DNA from: Prorocentrum cordatum
Taxonomy: Eukaryota; Sar; Dinophyceae; Prorocentrales; Prorocentraceae
Length of the DNA: 64,000 bases
Direction: 5' to 3'
Assembly: GCA_963575745.1 (NCBI GenBank)
Contig: CAUYUJ010005736.1
Coordinates: forward strand, 142,501-206,500
Part shown: in pieces, positions 43,243 to 54,306 of the stretch
Layout of the letters: every line of letters starts with the position of its first letter
Numbering within the stretch: position 1 is the first letter of the stretch
The notes under the pieces: generated by a model
What the model was told of the DNA's origin: nothing
The model's input: the letters and a program-made list of their open reading frames with translations, nothing else
Database searches by the model: none
Program-made: the position numbers and the translations under genes

Positions 43243-44180
43243 GATATCGGTGGCGTCCAAGTAGGGGGAGATCAGGAGGGGGGTTCGCAAATCACGGCCC
43301 GAGGCATGTGCGGGGAGCCCCGGCCATGATACCCCCCCCCCACGAAGCATCATCCCCCTGTTGGCCGCCCCCGAAGATTGAGGGGCGATTAAGCCAGACC
43401 GCGCTCGACTCGGACAAGGTTTAAGCTCGACTAAAATGGATCAATTTGGATTGAGTTAAACTCAACCGGTAACCGCACGTGAAGAAACTTATGCGGGCCC
43501 TCGCTCGACACATCGTATACGCATGTTGTTGAACGTCTCACGCTCGCGAACATAACCCGAATACTGTAGACTCCATGCTGTACATGGAAGCCACTGTAAA
43601 AATCGCGCCACGGTCACGCAACCGTCCCCCGATAGGCCGAGATAGGCCTTAGTCTGTGACAAAGCGCTCGCGGGAATGCAGGCAATCGGCAAGAGGGCAA
43701 AGGAACCTGAGGCACCCGTATCCTGGACCACGGGGCCGCCCCAAGGGCCAACTGTTCACGCTGAGTCTTATGGTTAGGGTACCAGGGCGTTGGGATGGCC
43801 CCAGGTGTCAGCAATAAGACACATTATCATTCACACCTGACTCCTAGTCCATATGACTGACAATCCGCTGCGGTTCTGGCTGGTACACTTCCACGCTGCC
43901 ATGGCGGGGAAGCGCTCACTCTAAAGATTTGTGGATTGAGCTTTGACTGGCCGAGGCCACAGCTTGAGGTGCGACCAGATATCGTTTCTGTTCGCCTGTG
44001 GAGGGATCAGTATCGAGATGTATGCGATACGACTCCCCATCTTTCATCTCATTCGGATCAGGGCTGGCCTGGCACGAGGCACTACTCACCGTCAACGCCA
44101 GGATCCCGAAAACGGCGCAATGCTGATGAGGGCCTTCTCCTCCAGGCCCTGCTCCCCACCCGACATTCTGGGACCGTTAG
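43243..44180. other. No recognisable feature
   Basis: Mixed-composition DNA without a long frame. TCGACT/AACTCAA-like words at 43400-43470. Nothing further. Confidence 0.35.
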
Positions 44181-46355
44181 ACCTGGCCCGGCACAGAAAC
44201 GGAAAGAGCGCTTCAGAAACAGAAACCGAAATTACTCACACCACCGTTCGTACTGGGAGCCTTGGCGTTGAGAGCTTGTTACGTCACCCCTCGCTCTTGG
44301 GAGCCTTGGTGTTCAGACATTGTTGCGTTGCCGCCCGTTCCTAAGCCTTGGCTGGGCCTTGGTGTCAGGAACTTGTTACGTCACCGCTCTCTGCTGGGAG
44401 CCTTGGTCTTATCAGCTTGTTTACGTCACCGTTCGCTCTTGGGAGCCTTGGTGTGAAGAGCTTTTTGCGTTACCGATCGCTCTCTATTTGGCGTCTCTGG
44501 GCCTTCTTGGAAGTCCTATTGGGGCCCTTGTCGGGCCCTTTTGGAGGCCCCTTGGGAACCTCTTGGGGCTTCTTGGGGGGCTCTGGGGGCCTCCTGGGAG
44601 CTTCTTGGGGCGAAAGGCTAGACTTTTCGGTTCGTGGTCCCCCTCTTGGGGCCGTCTTGGGGCCCTCTTGGGCCGTCTTGGGCGCCTCTTGGGCCGTCTT
44701 GGCGCCCTCTTGGGCTGTTGGGGGCCTCTTGGAACGCAGTGAAAGCCGAAAAGCCTCGTATGCAAAAAATGTACCTTTTCCCATAGGAAATCAATGATTT
44801 TCGTCTCCCGGTGGCCTCTTGGGACGCCTCTTGGGGGCCTCTTGGGGCTTGGGGGCCTCCTGGGAGCGTCTTGGGGCGAAAGGCTAGACTTTTCGGTTCG
44901 TGGTCCCCCTCTTGGAGCCGTCTTGGCGCCCTCTTGGGCCGTCTTGAGCGCCTCTTGGGCCGTCTTGGCGCCCTCTTGGGCCGTTTTGGGGGCCTCTTGG
45001 GAGCCTCTTGGGCCGTCTTGGGGCGGCATTGGGGGCCTCTTGGGCCGTCGTCGACGCCGTGAAAGCCGACAAAGCGCATATGCTAAAAATATACGTTTTC
45101 CTTTCGAAAATCGATGATTTCGGCCTCTTGGGGCCCTCTTGGGACGCCCCTTGGGCGCCTCTTGGGGGCCTCTTGGGCCGTCTTGGGCGGTCTTGGGCTC
45201 TCTTGGAGCGCTCTTGGGCCGTCTTGGGGGGAACCCGAAAAACATGCAACAACCCGAGGGAAAACCCGAAAACGGCCATTAACACACAAATGTGCACGCT
45301 ACCCCCTTCCCCTGGAACCCCTCCCTTTAGGGCTTCGCCCACACCAGAACAACATCACTCGTACCTCTCTCTTTCCGTTACCTGGGCCGGCACGGAAACG
45401 GAAAGAGCGCTTCAGAAACAGAAACCGAAATTACTCACACCACCGTTCGTACTGGGAGCCTTGGCGTTGAGAGCTTGTTACGTCACCTCTCGCTCTTGGG
45501 AGCCTTGGTGTTCAGAGATTGTTGCGTTGCCGCCCGTTCCTGAGCCTTGGCTGGGCCTTGGTGTCAGGAACTTGTTACGTCACCGCTCTCTGCTGGGAGC
45601 CTTGGTCTTATCAGCTTGTTTACGTCACCGTTCGCTCTTGCGAGCCTTGGTGTGAAGAGCGTTTTGCGTTACCGATCGCTCTTTATTTGGCGTCTCTGGG
45701 CCTTCTTGGGAGTTCTATTGGGGCCCTTTTGGAGCCCTTTTGGAGGCTCTTGGAAACCTCTTGGGGGCCTCTTGGGGCTTCTTGGGGGGCTCTTGGGGCC
45801 TCCTGGGAGCTTCTTGGGGCGAAAGGCTCGACATTTCGGTTCGTGGTCCCCCTCTTGGGGCGACAGATTAAACCTTTCGGTTCGTGGTCCCCCTCTTGGG
45901 GCCGTCTTGGGGCCCTCTTGGGCCGTCTTGCGCGCCCGTTGGGCCGTCGGGGGGCCCTCTTGGGCCGTTCTGGGGGCCTCTTGGGAGCCTCTTGGGCCGT
46001 CTTGGGGCGGTCTTGGGGGCCTCTTGGGCCGTCGTCAACGCCGTGAAAGCCGAAAAGCCGTGCATGCTAAAAATGCACGTTTTCCTTGGCCCCTTGGGGC
46101 CCTCTTGGGACGCCTCTTGGGCGCCTCTTGGGCGTCCTGGAGGCCTCTTGGGACGTCTTGGGGCTGCCTTGGGCGGTCTTGGGCTCTTCTGGGACGGAGA
46201 TAGGGAGAACCCGAAGAACATGCAAAAACCGAAGGGAAAACCCGAAAACGGCCATTACCAACCCTGCGTCTGGGCCTCGCCCCTCCCAAGGACCCCTTCC
46301 TCAAGGGCGGCGCCCCCACACTAGAACGTCATCACTCGTACCTCGCTCTTTCCGC
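44181..46355 (+). repeat. Tandem duplication of a 1.2-kb unit containing CTTGGGCCGT minisatellites
   Basis: 44181 onward (ACCTGGCCCGGCACAGAAAC) and 45380 onward (ACCTGGGCCGGCACGGAAAC) are nearly identical for the first 330 bases. Each continues into CTCTTGGGCCGTCTTGGGGG repeats with GTGAAAGCCGAAAAG..ATGC insertions. Each ends with ATCACTCGTACCTC.CTCTTTCCG. The first unit is 1199 bp, the second about 975 bp. Long Gly/Leu/Trp frames (and Pro/Arg/Lys on the other strand) are repeat products. Confidence 0.8.
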
Positions 46356-46469
46356 TACTCGAAGGAACAAGAGAGCTCCCCAGCCGCTTCGCACAACCTG
46401 TGCGCACCGCGGCCGCCAGGCCCCAAGAGTGCCGGTGCCCGGTGCTCCCTCGGTATCCCGGCTCGCGTC

Positions 46470-46716
46470 CTCGAGGATTGACGACTGCCGATCTTTTTCG
46501 GTCGCGATCGGTAGCGACCGCTCGGCACTCCAAATCGGTCGCGACCGACCGCGATCCAAGAATCGGTCGCGACCAGTCGCCACCGATCGCGACCGATCGG
46601 TCGCGACCGATCGGTCGCCACCGATTTTGAAGCAAATCGGTTGCGACCGACACCGAAATTGGAAGCGGCATCGGTAGCGACCGCTCTCGTCGGCCGCGAG
46701 TGGAAAATTCCAGTAT
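46470..46716. repeat. CGGTCGCGACCGATCGG palindromic repeat, family VI, copy 2 (inverted)
   Basis: The reverse complement repeats the word order of 1737-1977, including GAGAGCGGTCGCTACCGATG and TTTGGAGTGCCGAGCGGTCG. Internal palindromes allow extensive self-pairing. Confidence 0.75.
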
Positions 46717-47911
46717 CAAATGCTCCGGGTGAGGCAGGAGGAGGAAGGCCAGAGGGGAGAAGTGCGAAGGAGGGCGGGGCGAACAAGGCCGACAGCAGGC
46801 GGCGGCAGCGGCAGCCCCGGCCGCGAACAACCGCCGAGGGGGGAGCTCCACTGTCGCGGCAGACTCCTCCTCAGCCTCCGCAGCCTTCCTCCTGCCACCG
46901 CCCCCTCCTTCTTCACAGGCGTGGGCCTGCACCAAGCCCCTGCAAAGGGAGTGTTAGTAAACGGGGAGGTAGCTAAGGGGCCTCTACGAGCGAGCACTGG
47001 GCGACAAGGCATTTACCTCGCACTAGTGCGTGACAACTCGGGACGACACAATCGACGATACATCATCATAACTTGGGGCGGGGGGATTACCTCGCACTTG
47101 TGCGCGGCAAATCAATTCTTCGAAAGCGCAATTTAAAACGCACCCTTAACTACCACCCCGTTTTCAGACACCCGGGGCTTGGCTACAGCGATTGAGCGAT
47201 TGGATCCCTCATGCACGCCGAGAGCTTCGCGGCGGTTGCAGGAGGAGTTTCTCGAGCGGCCCATCGACGCAGCGTGCCGCCACGGGGTATGGCAAACGAA
47301 CTTATTCGGGTGCTCATTTCTCCACGTGTGTCTGCGTCTCGGGGCTCTGGCTTGGGGTACTGTGTCAAGACTTTTGAATCAATTTGGATGGATATGGCAT
47401 TATTACTATTGTTCTCCCTGGCCCGTTCCGTCTACGGGCTCCTCTTCCTTGGAATGTGTCTTGTTTGGTCGAGATGCCGAAGAAGTATGGGGCCACTGGC
47501 TGGGGCACGGTACAAGATATTCTTCTCGCTCCCGCTCTGCCTGGTGCTTACATGGCTATGCTGTGGACCCGTGGATCCCACACATTGAACGGATACTATG
47601 CTACGGAATATGCTCACTCCTGCCGCTGGGATGAGTCCAGTGCGGTATTTACGTGTCTTGCGTGCCGGTTGCACTCCATGGGCCGTGGCACCTCTGAGTG
47701 ATTTCGTTGATTATCGGCATGCGTAACGCCTTTTGCTGCCCTCGCAGCACCGAGCTTGAATCGTACATACTTGACGCCTACGTTTCTTGTCCGCTCGAGC
47801 GAAAGATGTTCCTCAGTGAACTGGAGAACGCTCTGGTTCGCGCCAACACCGCCGACGGCTCTGGCGCTCGGATGGGGCACCTCGCTGGTCCAAAATGGCT
47901 TCTTGGCTAGA
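46717..47911. other. No certain gene
   Basis: Several plus-strand frames between 47180 and 47700 contain Leu/Trp-rich or Cys-rich text. None keeps a domain or continues across frames in a way I can interpret. It could be a decayed gene interrupted by the family V element at 47912. Confidence 0.3.
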
Positions 47912-48125
47912 GGCCTCCCAGATGGGGTCTGAGCAGATTGGGTCGAAGGATCGCGCCGCATCGCCGATGCATCGCGATGCATCGCCGACGTCGGCGACGC
48001 ATCGGCGACATCGGCGTGGAGAAAATCGGGCCCCACATCGAGCCGCATCGCCGATGCATAGCCGATGCATCGACGATGAGGCGCGATCCTCCGACCCCAT
48101 CTACTCGGACCCTATCTAGGAAGCC
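47912..48125. mobile_element. MITE-like element, family V, copy 2
   Basis: The left end GGCCTCCCAGATGGGGTCTG and the right end CCATCTACTCGGACCCTATC TAGGAAGCC are inverted repeats of about 45 bases. Flanks are TAGA and TAGG, a likely 4-bp target duplication with one change. The inside repeats CGATGCATCG and GACGTCGGCGA words. Confidence 0.7.
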
Positions 48126-49600
48126 TAGGCTGGCGTGCTACATCCCAAGATGGACCAGTATGTGAGCAGTCTCGCCGACCTCCGTATTGTTTCCCCGCTT
48201 GTGTTCTGCGGCGCCACGCGCCGGGCGGAGGTTGGTACGTCTACGTTAGCTGGCGGTACGAAGACAACAATGGTGGTCGACGCGTTCCCCACCGCTCTGC
48301 TTCGGTGCCGTCTTGCATGTGAGCGTCTTGATCAGGCTCTCTTGAGCTCCGCTGGAGTCCCTTCGATAGTGCAGCACTGGGGGGAGCGCGAGGGCGTCGT
48401 CAATTCTGTTGGCCCTGGTTCTCAACGCGCTTTTCGTCGAGCTTTTTGTTGGTCCTTATGGATTTCCTGGGCAGGTCGTTTCTGCTGCACGACATTTGGG
48501 CGGACGGAGAAACATTCGGTGCAGCTTCAGCACCCTACGCGCGAAGAATCTCGGGGCCGTTCGTCGGAATTTCGGCCGCTTCAGAGGGTTTTGGGGCTCA
48601 TTCGACCCGTGAGTTTACTGTTCTGCATGATCGACGATGCTTGGAGTGACATGAGCCGTCGCATCTTGATGGCGCGCCTCCTGAAGTGCTCCCCTGGCCA
48701 TCCGTCGCGTCTTCCACCAAGGACGCTCGCTGGGCCCTGAAGTTTTGCTAGGCCGAAGTCGCGCTTAAGATTGAACGTACACAGTGGTACCATGTTACGT
48801 GTTCTACGTCTGGCAGCTCTGCGCCATGAATATTGACAGCGCCCAGGGCAATATACTTCCCGGCGCATGGGCCAGGAAAATTTCGAGGACTTGGATGCAG
48901 TATCTTGCAATTCCGAATATGAAGATGTCGCTGCACGTTGTTACCGTCATTCTGCTCACCTGATTTTCGACGAGGACGTTGCCGCCCGTGTTCAAAGGAT
49001 TGATCCTCGCATTTTACTTGCACGCACTCGCACGGTGGCCATTTCACCACCAGGATACCCGAACACATATGTTCGTCAGGATCGAGTCGCTGATCAAGTT
49101 GGCGCACCGCCCTTCGTTCGCGACCTGCCCAGCCTTGACACAGGACGCTGCGGCGGCGTTGTCCCTTCGCTTGGGGCACTCTGAAAGAATCAAAATGAGA
49201 GTCGTCTTCCAGCCATGGCGACATTGCTCTGGGGGCGAGGGCCACTGCTACCAACCAATGTTGCGTATGGTATGCTGAATTTTCTTCACGCCCGAACGCT
49301 GGTGAACATCACGAGACATCTAACTATCCTCGGGGACTCACTGACCTGGGTCAATGCAAACCCGGGTCAGTCGGGCCTTGCAAAATCCTGCAGGATCCTT
49401 CGGGATCCTGCAATCCAACCCGGATTTGTGCGCCCCTGGCCCTGCAGGATGCTGCAAAATCTGGCGCTCTGACTGAGCCCCGTTTGCATTGACCTCCGTC
49501 TCTTGAGCCCCGATATCCGTCGGGGGTGTTGCTCCGGGAGTGGCTGCGTTTTTCGCCACGATGTGGATTTGCCAAACTGAGGGGAAAGAACAATGACCTA
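48126..49600. other. No certain gene
   Basis: Frames at 48135-48740 (+) and 48748-49254 (-) are open but carry no domain I know. CCTGCAGGATCCT..GGATCCTG words at 49385-49450 form an imperfect inverted repeat (CAGGATCCTTCGGGATCCTG). Confidence 0.3.
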
Positions 49601-49649
49601 AACATAAAAACTCGGAGGTCGCCGCTCGCGACTCTGCTCCAAAGCACGT

Positions 49650-50254
49650 GCAGGTCGCGAGGAGCGAGGCCTACAAAGACTTCCTGCCGAAGCCGAAGGG
49701 GAAAGGAGGGCGGCCCCGCGAAGCAAGCGCGGACAGGCCAAGAAGAGAACGACTCGGCTTCCAAACGTCCGTGGCGACAGAATCCCGGAATCGTGCTGCG
49801 TCCTTATACCGGAAGTTCCTGATACCCGGGGACGTGGGCGAGAACTTCTATGGCGGGATGCGTTGGGCGGTGGGCGAGTATAACAAGAAGGCGGCAGGCC
49901 AACAGGGACGCGCGCATGGAGTGCACAGCCACCACGCGCTGATCGCGGCAACGCTCGTTGGGCAGCCCAGCTTCGCGAAGGAGATGGGGGCGAACCCGCC
50001 GGAGTACGACCTCCTGCAGAAGTACGACGCCCCAAGAAATTGAAGCGGGAGGTGCTCGAGTTCAGGGGGGACAAGACGCGCAACAAAGGCAACCGGTGCC
50101 GAGATTCCGCCTCTTGGAGGGGGGCGACCCTTTCAAGGAGATGGTGGAGACTATCGTGCGCGTGTGGGAGCTGGCGGGGGGAGCGAGGGTGCTGGGCGCA
50201 GCGTTAGCGTCGAAGCGGGAGAGAAAATCGCAGGCCCGCATGTTAAGCAGATGA
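49650..50254 (+). pseudogene. Frameshifted remnant of an unidentified protein gene
   Basis: Text with strong GC-ending codon bias runs ASLYRKFLIPGDVGENFYGG and MRWAVGEYNKKAAGQQGRAH, PSFAKEMGANPPEYDLLQKY. At about 50036 it shifts to KKLKREVLEFRGDKTRNKGN, and again near 50105 to RFRLLEGGDPFKEMVETIVR VWELAGGARVLGAALASKRE before TGA. Two shifts in 100 bases suggest a pseudogene, though an intron cannot be excluded. No family recognised. Confidence 0.45.
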
Positions 50255-51340
50255 AGGTCTGATCTGGCGGCGCCTGCTTCCTACCCTGCTCCCTCCTCCT
50301 CCCGCCGCATCAGTTCGGAACCGATGCTGTGTACGCCGTTTGCCCATCCTCTTCTCTGGAGCCAGGTCTGATGATACTACTTTTTTGGCGTCATTTTCTC
50401 ACTTCGCCAATGGTGCGTGTCTGCCGACGTTTGCGGCTGGCGTGCTGCCGGTGCGGCGCTGTCCTGCCCTTCGCTCCTCGCCGCCCCCCTCTTCCCACGC
50501 GCGGTGCCCGGAGGGCGTGCCCGCTCGGGCAGACTCAGCGCGGCCGCGACCCAGAGGTCCAGCGGAGACGCCCCGTCGGTGCGTCCCGCTGCTGGAGGGG
50601 GGCACTGACCTGCGTATGCCACGGGTCGCGTAGCTCACGTCGGCAACAGTGGCAGGCGATGTCCGATCGCGGCGCTCCATTTTAATTTCCATACTCGACC
50701 ATGTCGCTGACTTCAAGTGTGTCGGTCCAATCCTCCTCCTCCTCCTCCCTCCTCCTCCTCCTCCTCCTCCTCCTCCTCCGTATCCGCTTCCTCCTCCCCC
50801 AAAATCAATCCGGATAACTACCACATTATCGCTGAAAGTATCCCCGAATCAGGAAAGAAGCCACGAATCATGTCGCGATGTGCGTTGGTTTGGGTTCACG
50901 GCTGGGTCTCCCAATTGAAGGCACCCGAGGACGATCGAGCCGCTTCCGAAACACACGCGTTCAACCCTTCAAAAATTCGATGCTTCGACTGTCCTCCTCA
51001 TCCTGGCCATCTATCCCGGACCCGCATCCCCTGGCCTCTTCATCCACCTCCTGCCCATTCCCTCCTGGGGATCTTCCCTCCTCCTCATCCCCCCTCCTCC
51101 TCCTCCTCCTTCTCCTCCTCCTCCTCCTCCTCCTCCTCCTCCTCCTTCCCCCTCGTTGTCCTCCTCCTCCTCCTCCTCGTCCTCTGTCCTTATCCTCCTC
51201 TGTCCTCCTCCTCCACATTCTTTCTCCCTATAGATAGCTCCTCCCTGTCGCATCGTGAGGCCAGTTTTTAGGGCAGGCCGGGCGTTTCGCCTGACATTTC
51301 CTCACCACTGATGACTCTGAACCATAAAAAGTGGCAACAG
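50255..51340. other. Gene-free; CTC/TCC microsatellites
   Basis: TCC/CTC runs at 50729-50790 and 51080-51215. Frames through them give poly-Ser, poly-Leu, poly-Pro or poly-Gly/Arg. Confidence 0.6.
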
Positions 51341-51344
51341 CTTC

Positions 51345-51525
51345 ACAGATGGAGGGCGGGTGGTTTTCAAAATGTGGCTCTCGCCTTAGCGCCGCGCAAA
51401 CTCGTTTTAAACATTTGCAAGAGTTTCACGGGTTGAAGGCGGGTGGTTTTCAAAATGTGGCTCTCGCCTTAGCGCCGCTTGCATTCGTCTTAAAACATTT
51501 GCAAGGTTTCACGGATTTCCATGAT
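51345..51525 (+). repeat. Two tandem copies of the 80-90 bp GGCGGGTGGTTTTCAAAATG repeat
   Basis: Units start near 51352 and 51435 and contain GTGGCTCTCGCCTTAGCGCC then GC.CAAACTCGTTTTAAACATTTGCAA. They match the block at 12400-12640; the copies here are better conserved. Confidence 0.75.
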
Positions 51526-51843
51526 CAACGTACCAAATATGGCGTTTTGGAAGGATTCGGGATCATACGGGTGCTACATGTATGTTGATCCCCGGTGTTG
51601 AAACCACAAAATGGCGTCATGGCACGATTCCTGATCGTCAAAACGCAACGGTCAGGTGGATACGTGGCGTTGACATCCCGAGAGCAACGAAGGGCGGAAA
51701 AGAGGAGGAGGCGGGGGGAGGCAGGCCGGCGAAGAGGGCGGGCACGGAGCGGGGGGGGGGTGGGGCAGGGGCAGGGGCAGCGTCCAGGGGAGTGGGCTCC
51801 GGGGGTGGGACGCACCGACCTCCCATCGCCCCTGCCAGGGGCA

Positions 51844-52024
51844 CGCAGAAGGACAGAAACATGACAACTCGGAGGTCCGCGCGGACTTCTCGGATCGGCG
51901 CTGGACCCCCTGGCGGCGCCTCCTGCGCCGCCCCTGGCGCGCTCGGCGCGCCAGGGAGGGGGTCCAGCGCCGATCCGAGAAATCCGCGCGGACCTCCGAG
52001 TTGTTATGTTTCTGTCCTTCTGCG
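51844..52024. mobile_element. 181-bp hairpin element, family III
   Basis: The left arm begins CGCAGAAGGACAGAAACATG and the right arm ends with its complement, ATGTTTCTGTCCTTCTGCG. The arms of about 75 bases pair almost fully, through CTCGGAGGTCCGCGCGGA and GATCGGCGCTGGACCCCCTGG, around a short GC-rich middle. No frame is meaningful. It looks like a fold-back element; no clear target duplication is seen. Confidence 0.8.
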
Positions 52025-52139
52025 TTCCCCTACACTCATCGACGACAGGGGCCCGACAGCCCCACTCCGCCCAAGAGCTTGCGGTTTCGCTATCAAACAC
52101 CTGTCGCCGATCTACCGGCGAGGTATCGCCGAGATGCTG

Positions 52140-52440
52140 ACGCTCCCCCCCCCCTGGGAGGAAACGAGGAGAGCAGAAGGACGAGCACGAGCAGGGGGAG
52201 GCGGGGGGAGAGGGAAAGAGGAGCTAGAGCAGGAGCAAAAGGGAAAGGAGGAGGAACAGGAGAGGAGGAGCAGCAGCAGTGAAGAGGAGGGAGGGGGGAG
52301 GAACGGGAGAGGAGGAGCAGCAGCAGTGACGAGGAGGGAGGGGGGAGGAGGAACGGCAGCAGAAGAAGAAGAAGAAGACGAAGATGGGATAAGGGATCAA
52401 AACGGGGGGATGTGGAATGAGGAAAAGAGCAGGGTCAGGG
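52140..52440 (+). repeat. GGAGGA-rich tract with a 55-60 bp tandem duplication
   Basis: GGAACAGGAGAGGAGGAGCA GCAGCAGTGA..GAGGAGGGAG occurs twice between 52253 and 52350. An AGAAGA run follows at 52360-52385. Confidence 0.7.
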
Positions 52441-53110
52441 GAGGGAGAACGGAATACGGAGGAGATGCGTCGAAAGAACTAATCGGGGCAGGAGCCCGAA
52501 GGGCCAGAGCCCACGCCTCCCAGAAGAGGCTCAAGGGGCAACAGCCAGCATCAGCCAAGACAATTCAATCACGGATACAGTCAAAACGAATAGCAAGGAT
52601 GCGCGATGAGGATGCAAGGGTCTCAGAAGGCCATGCCGACATCCTTACTGTCAGTGTGGACTGTAGCTACAAATAGCTATACCGTAGCTGATTAAGTTTA
52701 CTCTAAACTTGTTAGAGCGTCACGTCAATGAGCTGACGATAGGGAGCAGTGCCAAAACCCATTCAACAACAAAACATCGCCACAACGTTTGTTCTGAACA
52801 CGCGCAGGTAGACGAAGCCGGCACCGCGGCAAACCTCACTGCAAACCCTGCGTCTGGGGCGGCGTTTGCCATGTTGGTCGGGGCGTCCCCCCAAGAGGTA
52901 AAGCCGCGCGTCGGGACAATCGGCGACGCCCACGTGAGCGGGCCCCCAGATGCAAACGGAATACCCCGTTAGCCCCCCACCAGAGCCAACACTCGAGATG
53001 ATGCGTCGTCGTTTTGCTCCGGAACCCGCCCGCGTGGACCTCCGCGCGGCCGCCTACCCCTTCCTCCCCCCCTCCGACCCCCCCGCTGCCGGGCGGCGTT
53101 GGACCCCCAA
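52441..53110. other. No recognisable feature
   Basis: Short frames only. On the minus strand I looked for an exon continuing the channel pore at 53133-53215 (an S6-like hydrophobic helix) and did not find one. Confidence 0.35.
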
Positions 53111-53132
53111 GGCGTAGGAGGCAGGTCCGTAC

Positions 53133-53215
53133 CAGAAAGACGCGCTCTCGAGGGGGTTGTGCACGTCTTGCCAGTTGATGCCCCCGGTGATCACCTTGAA
53201 CAGGGTCAGAAACGA
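53133..53215 (-). CDS. One exon of a voltage-gated cation channel (pore loop)
   Basis: On the minus strand, after CCGCGGCGAG, the exon reads SFLTLFKVITGGINWQDV HNPLESASFW and then a GTACGG donor. SLLTLF..ITGG..W..V..PL is the P-loop of the four-domain or single-domain voltage-gated Na/Ca channel superfamily; the residues around TGGINW line the selectivity filter. The exon is 83 bases. No S1-S6 helix could be found within several kb on either side, so the gene either has long introns, extends outside the window, or this is an isolated copied fragment. Channel membership is by family resemblance. Confidence 0.5.
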
Positions 53216-54120
53216 CTCGCCGCGGGGGCGAGGAGCAGGTGGTTCGGGAGGGGCAGGAGAGGCGATGGATGACGAGGAGGCGAGGAGGAGAGAGAAAGGT
53301 GAAGGAGAAGGGCAATGCTTGAGAGTGCGCACGACACGCCATTCCCCTAGCCACGCCCAAGGTAGCCCAAGCTGGCCTCAACAGGGCCACAGGGTACTCC
53401 AAGGCGGCCTCGGCAACCCTGTAACGGCGTCGTTGGTGGTGACGGCGCTAACACATTTACGGACATCACATGGTCTTTACCATCGACAATATCATGTTCA
53501 GGTGATCCGTTAGAGAAATGATCGCAACCACGGAAGGATGTGGGATGCCAAATTGACCGTATGCGATAGGTGCAAGAAATACCAGGGATGGATGATTCGA
53601 CCTGGCCTTGATGCACGAGTCGCATCCACGCGTCGCGACGACTTCTGGCCGACAGACGATAACAACGATGGGTGGCGAGACATGGAATTGGGCATACGCC
53701 ACCAGTCTCGTCTGGGAGTAAGAAAATCAACGGAGGATTGTGAGGCAACTCACGGCAGCTCTTGATCGTCCCCACGGCGCCCAATGCGCGGCCAGGCGCA
53801 CAGAACAGACAGAATGCATCTCCCTCACATGGCGCTGTTGGTGCACGACTCGGGCGCCATCGGGCGCCCGTGAGGGCGCTATGCGCCGATACACACTCAA
53901 TCCGACACGAGCGGAAGCTTCTGCGATTACGGCGGGGACATCGGACAAGGAACCCTTGGACAAGGAGCCCAGGGTCTGGAGTGTGGAAGCTGGTGGAGCT
54001 CCAATCGTGGATCGCCCTTGGATATCACCGCAGCCTCATCAGATAAGAAATCTTCCAGGGCCTGCAGCCTCCTGGGCACATTCCTCAGCGACGCCCCCAC
54101 CGTGTCTAACCCAACCCCTC
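53216..54120. other. No certain gene
   Basis: Minus-strand frames near 53470-53700 contain RGCDSCIKARSNHPS, a weak echo of an integrase zinc-binding site, but no catalytic core follows. I do not call a gene here. Confidence 0.3.
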
Positions 54121-54124
54121 CCTA

Positions 54125-54306
54125 GAAGAAGAAAAAATGCCATCAACATAAAACTTTCGCGCTCGGCGCGGATTTCTTGGATCTGCGCTGGCCTCCCTGG
54201 CGCGCTCCGCGCGCCAGGGAGCGGCGCCAGAGGCGCCGCCGCGGAAGGGGCCCAGCGCGGATCCAAGACATCCGCTCGGAACGCCAAATGGCGCTTTTTC
54301 TTCTTC
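54125..54306. mobile_element. About 180-bp fold-back element, family III-like
   Basis: The left end AGAAGAAGAAAAAATGCCAT pairs with ATGGCGCTTTTTCTTCTTCG at the right. Inner arms GCGCGGATTTCTTGGATCTG CGCTGGCC pair with GGCCCAGCGCGGATCCAAGA CATCCGC. The middle repeats CCCTGGCGCGC and GCGCGCCAGGG. The ATCCGCGC and CTTGGATC words echo the 51.8-kb element. Confidence 0.75.

Noticed and set aside
44320-46320. Gly/Leu/Trp-rich and Pro/Arg/Lys-rich reading frames of 100-250 codons
   Set aside because: They are periodic translations of the CTTGGGCCGT minisatellite on the two strands.
47885-47905. TCCAAAATGGCTTC as a minus-strand spliced leader
   Set aside because: About six of 22 positions differ and the 3' CTCAAG end is missing.
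47179-49254. A protein gene interrupted by the family V element at 47.9 kb
   Set aside because: Suggestive Leu/Cys-rich text exists in several frames, but no domain or consistent frame supports one gene.
53347-53784. Retroviral-type integrase zinc site in RGCDSCIKARSNHPS
   Set aside because: No His pair before it and no catalytic D, D, E text after it; resemblance is too short.
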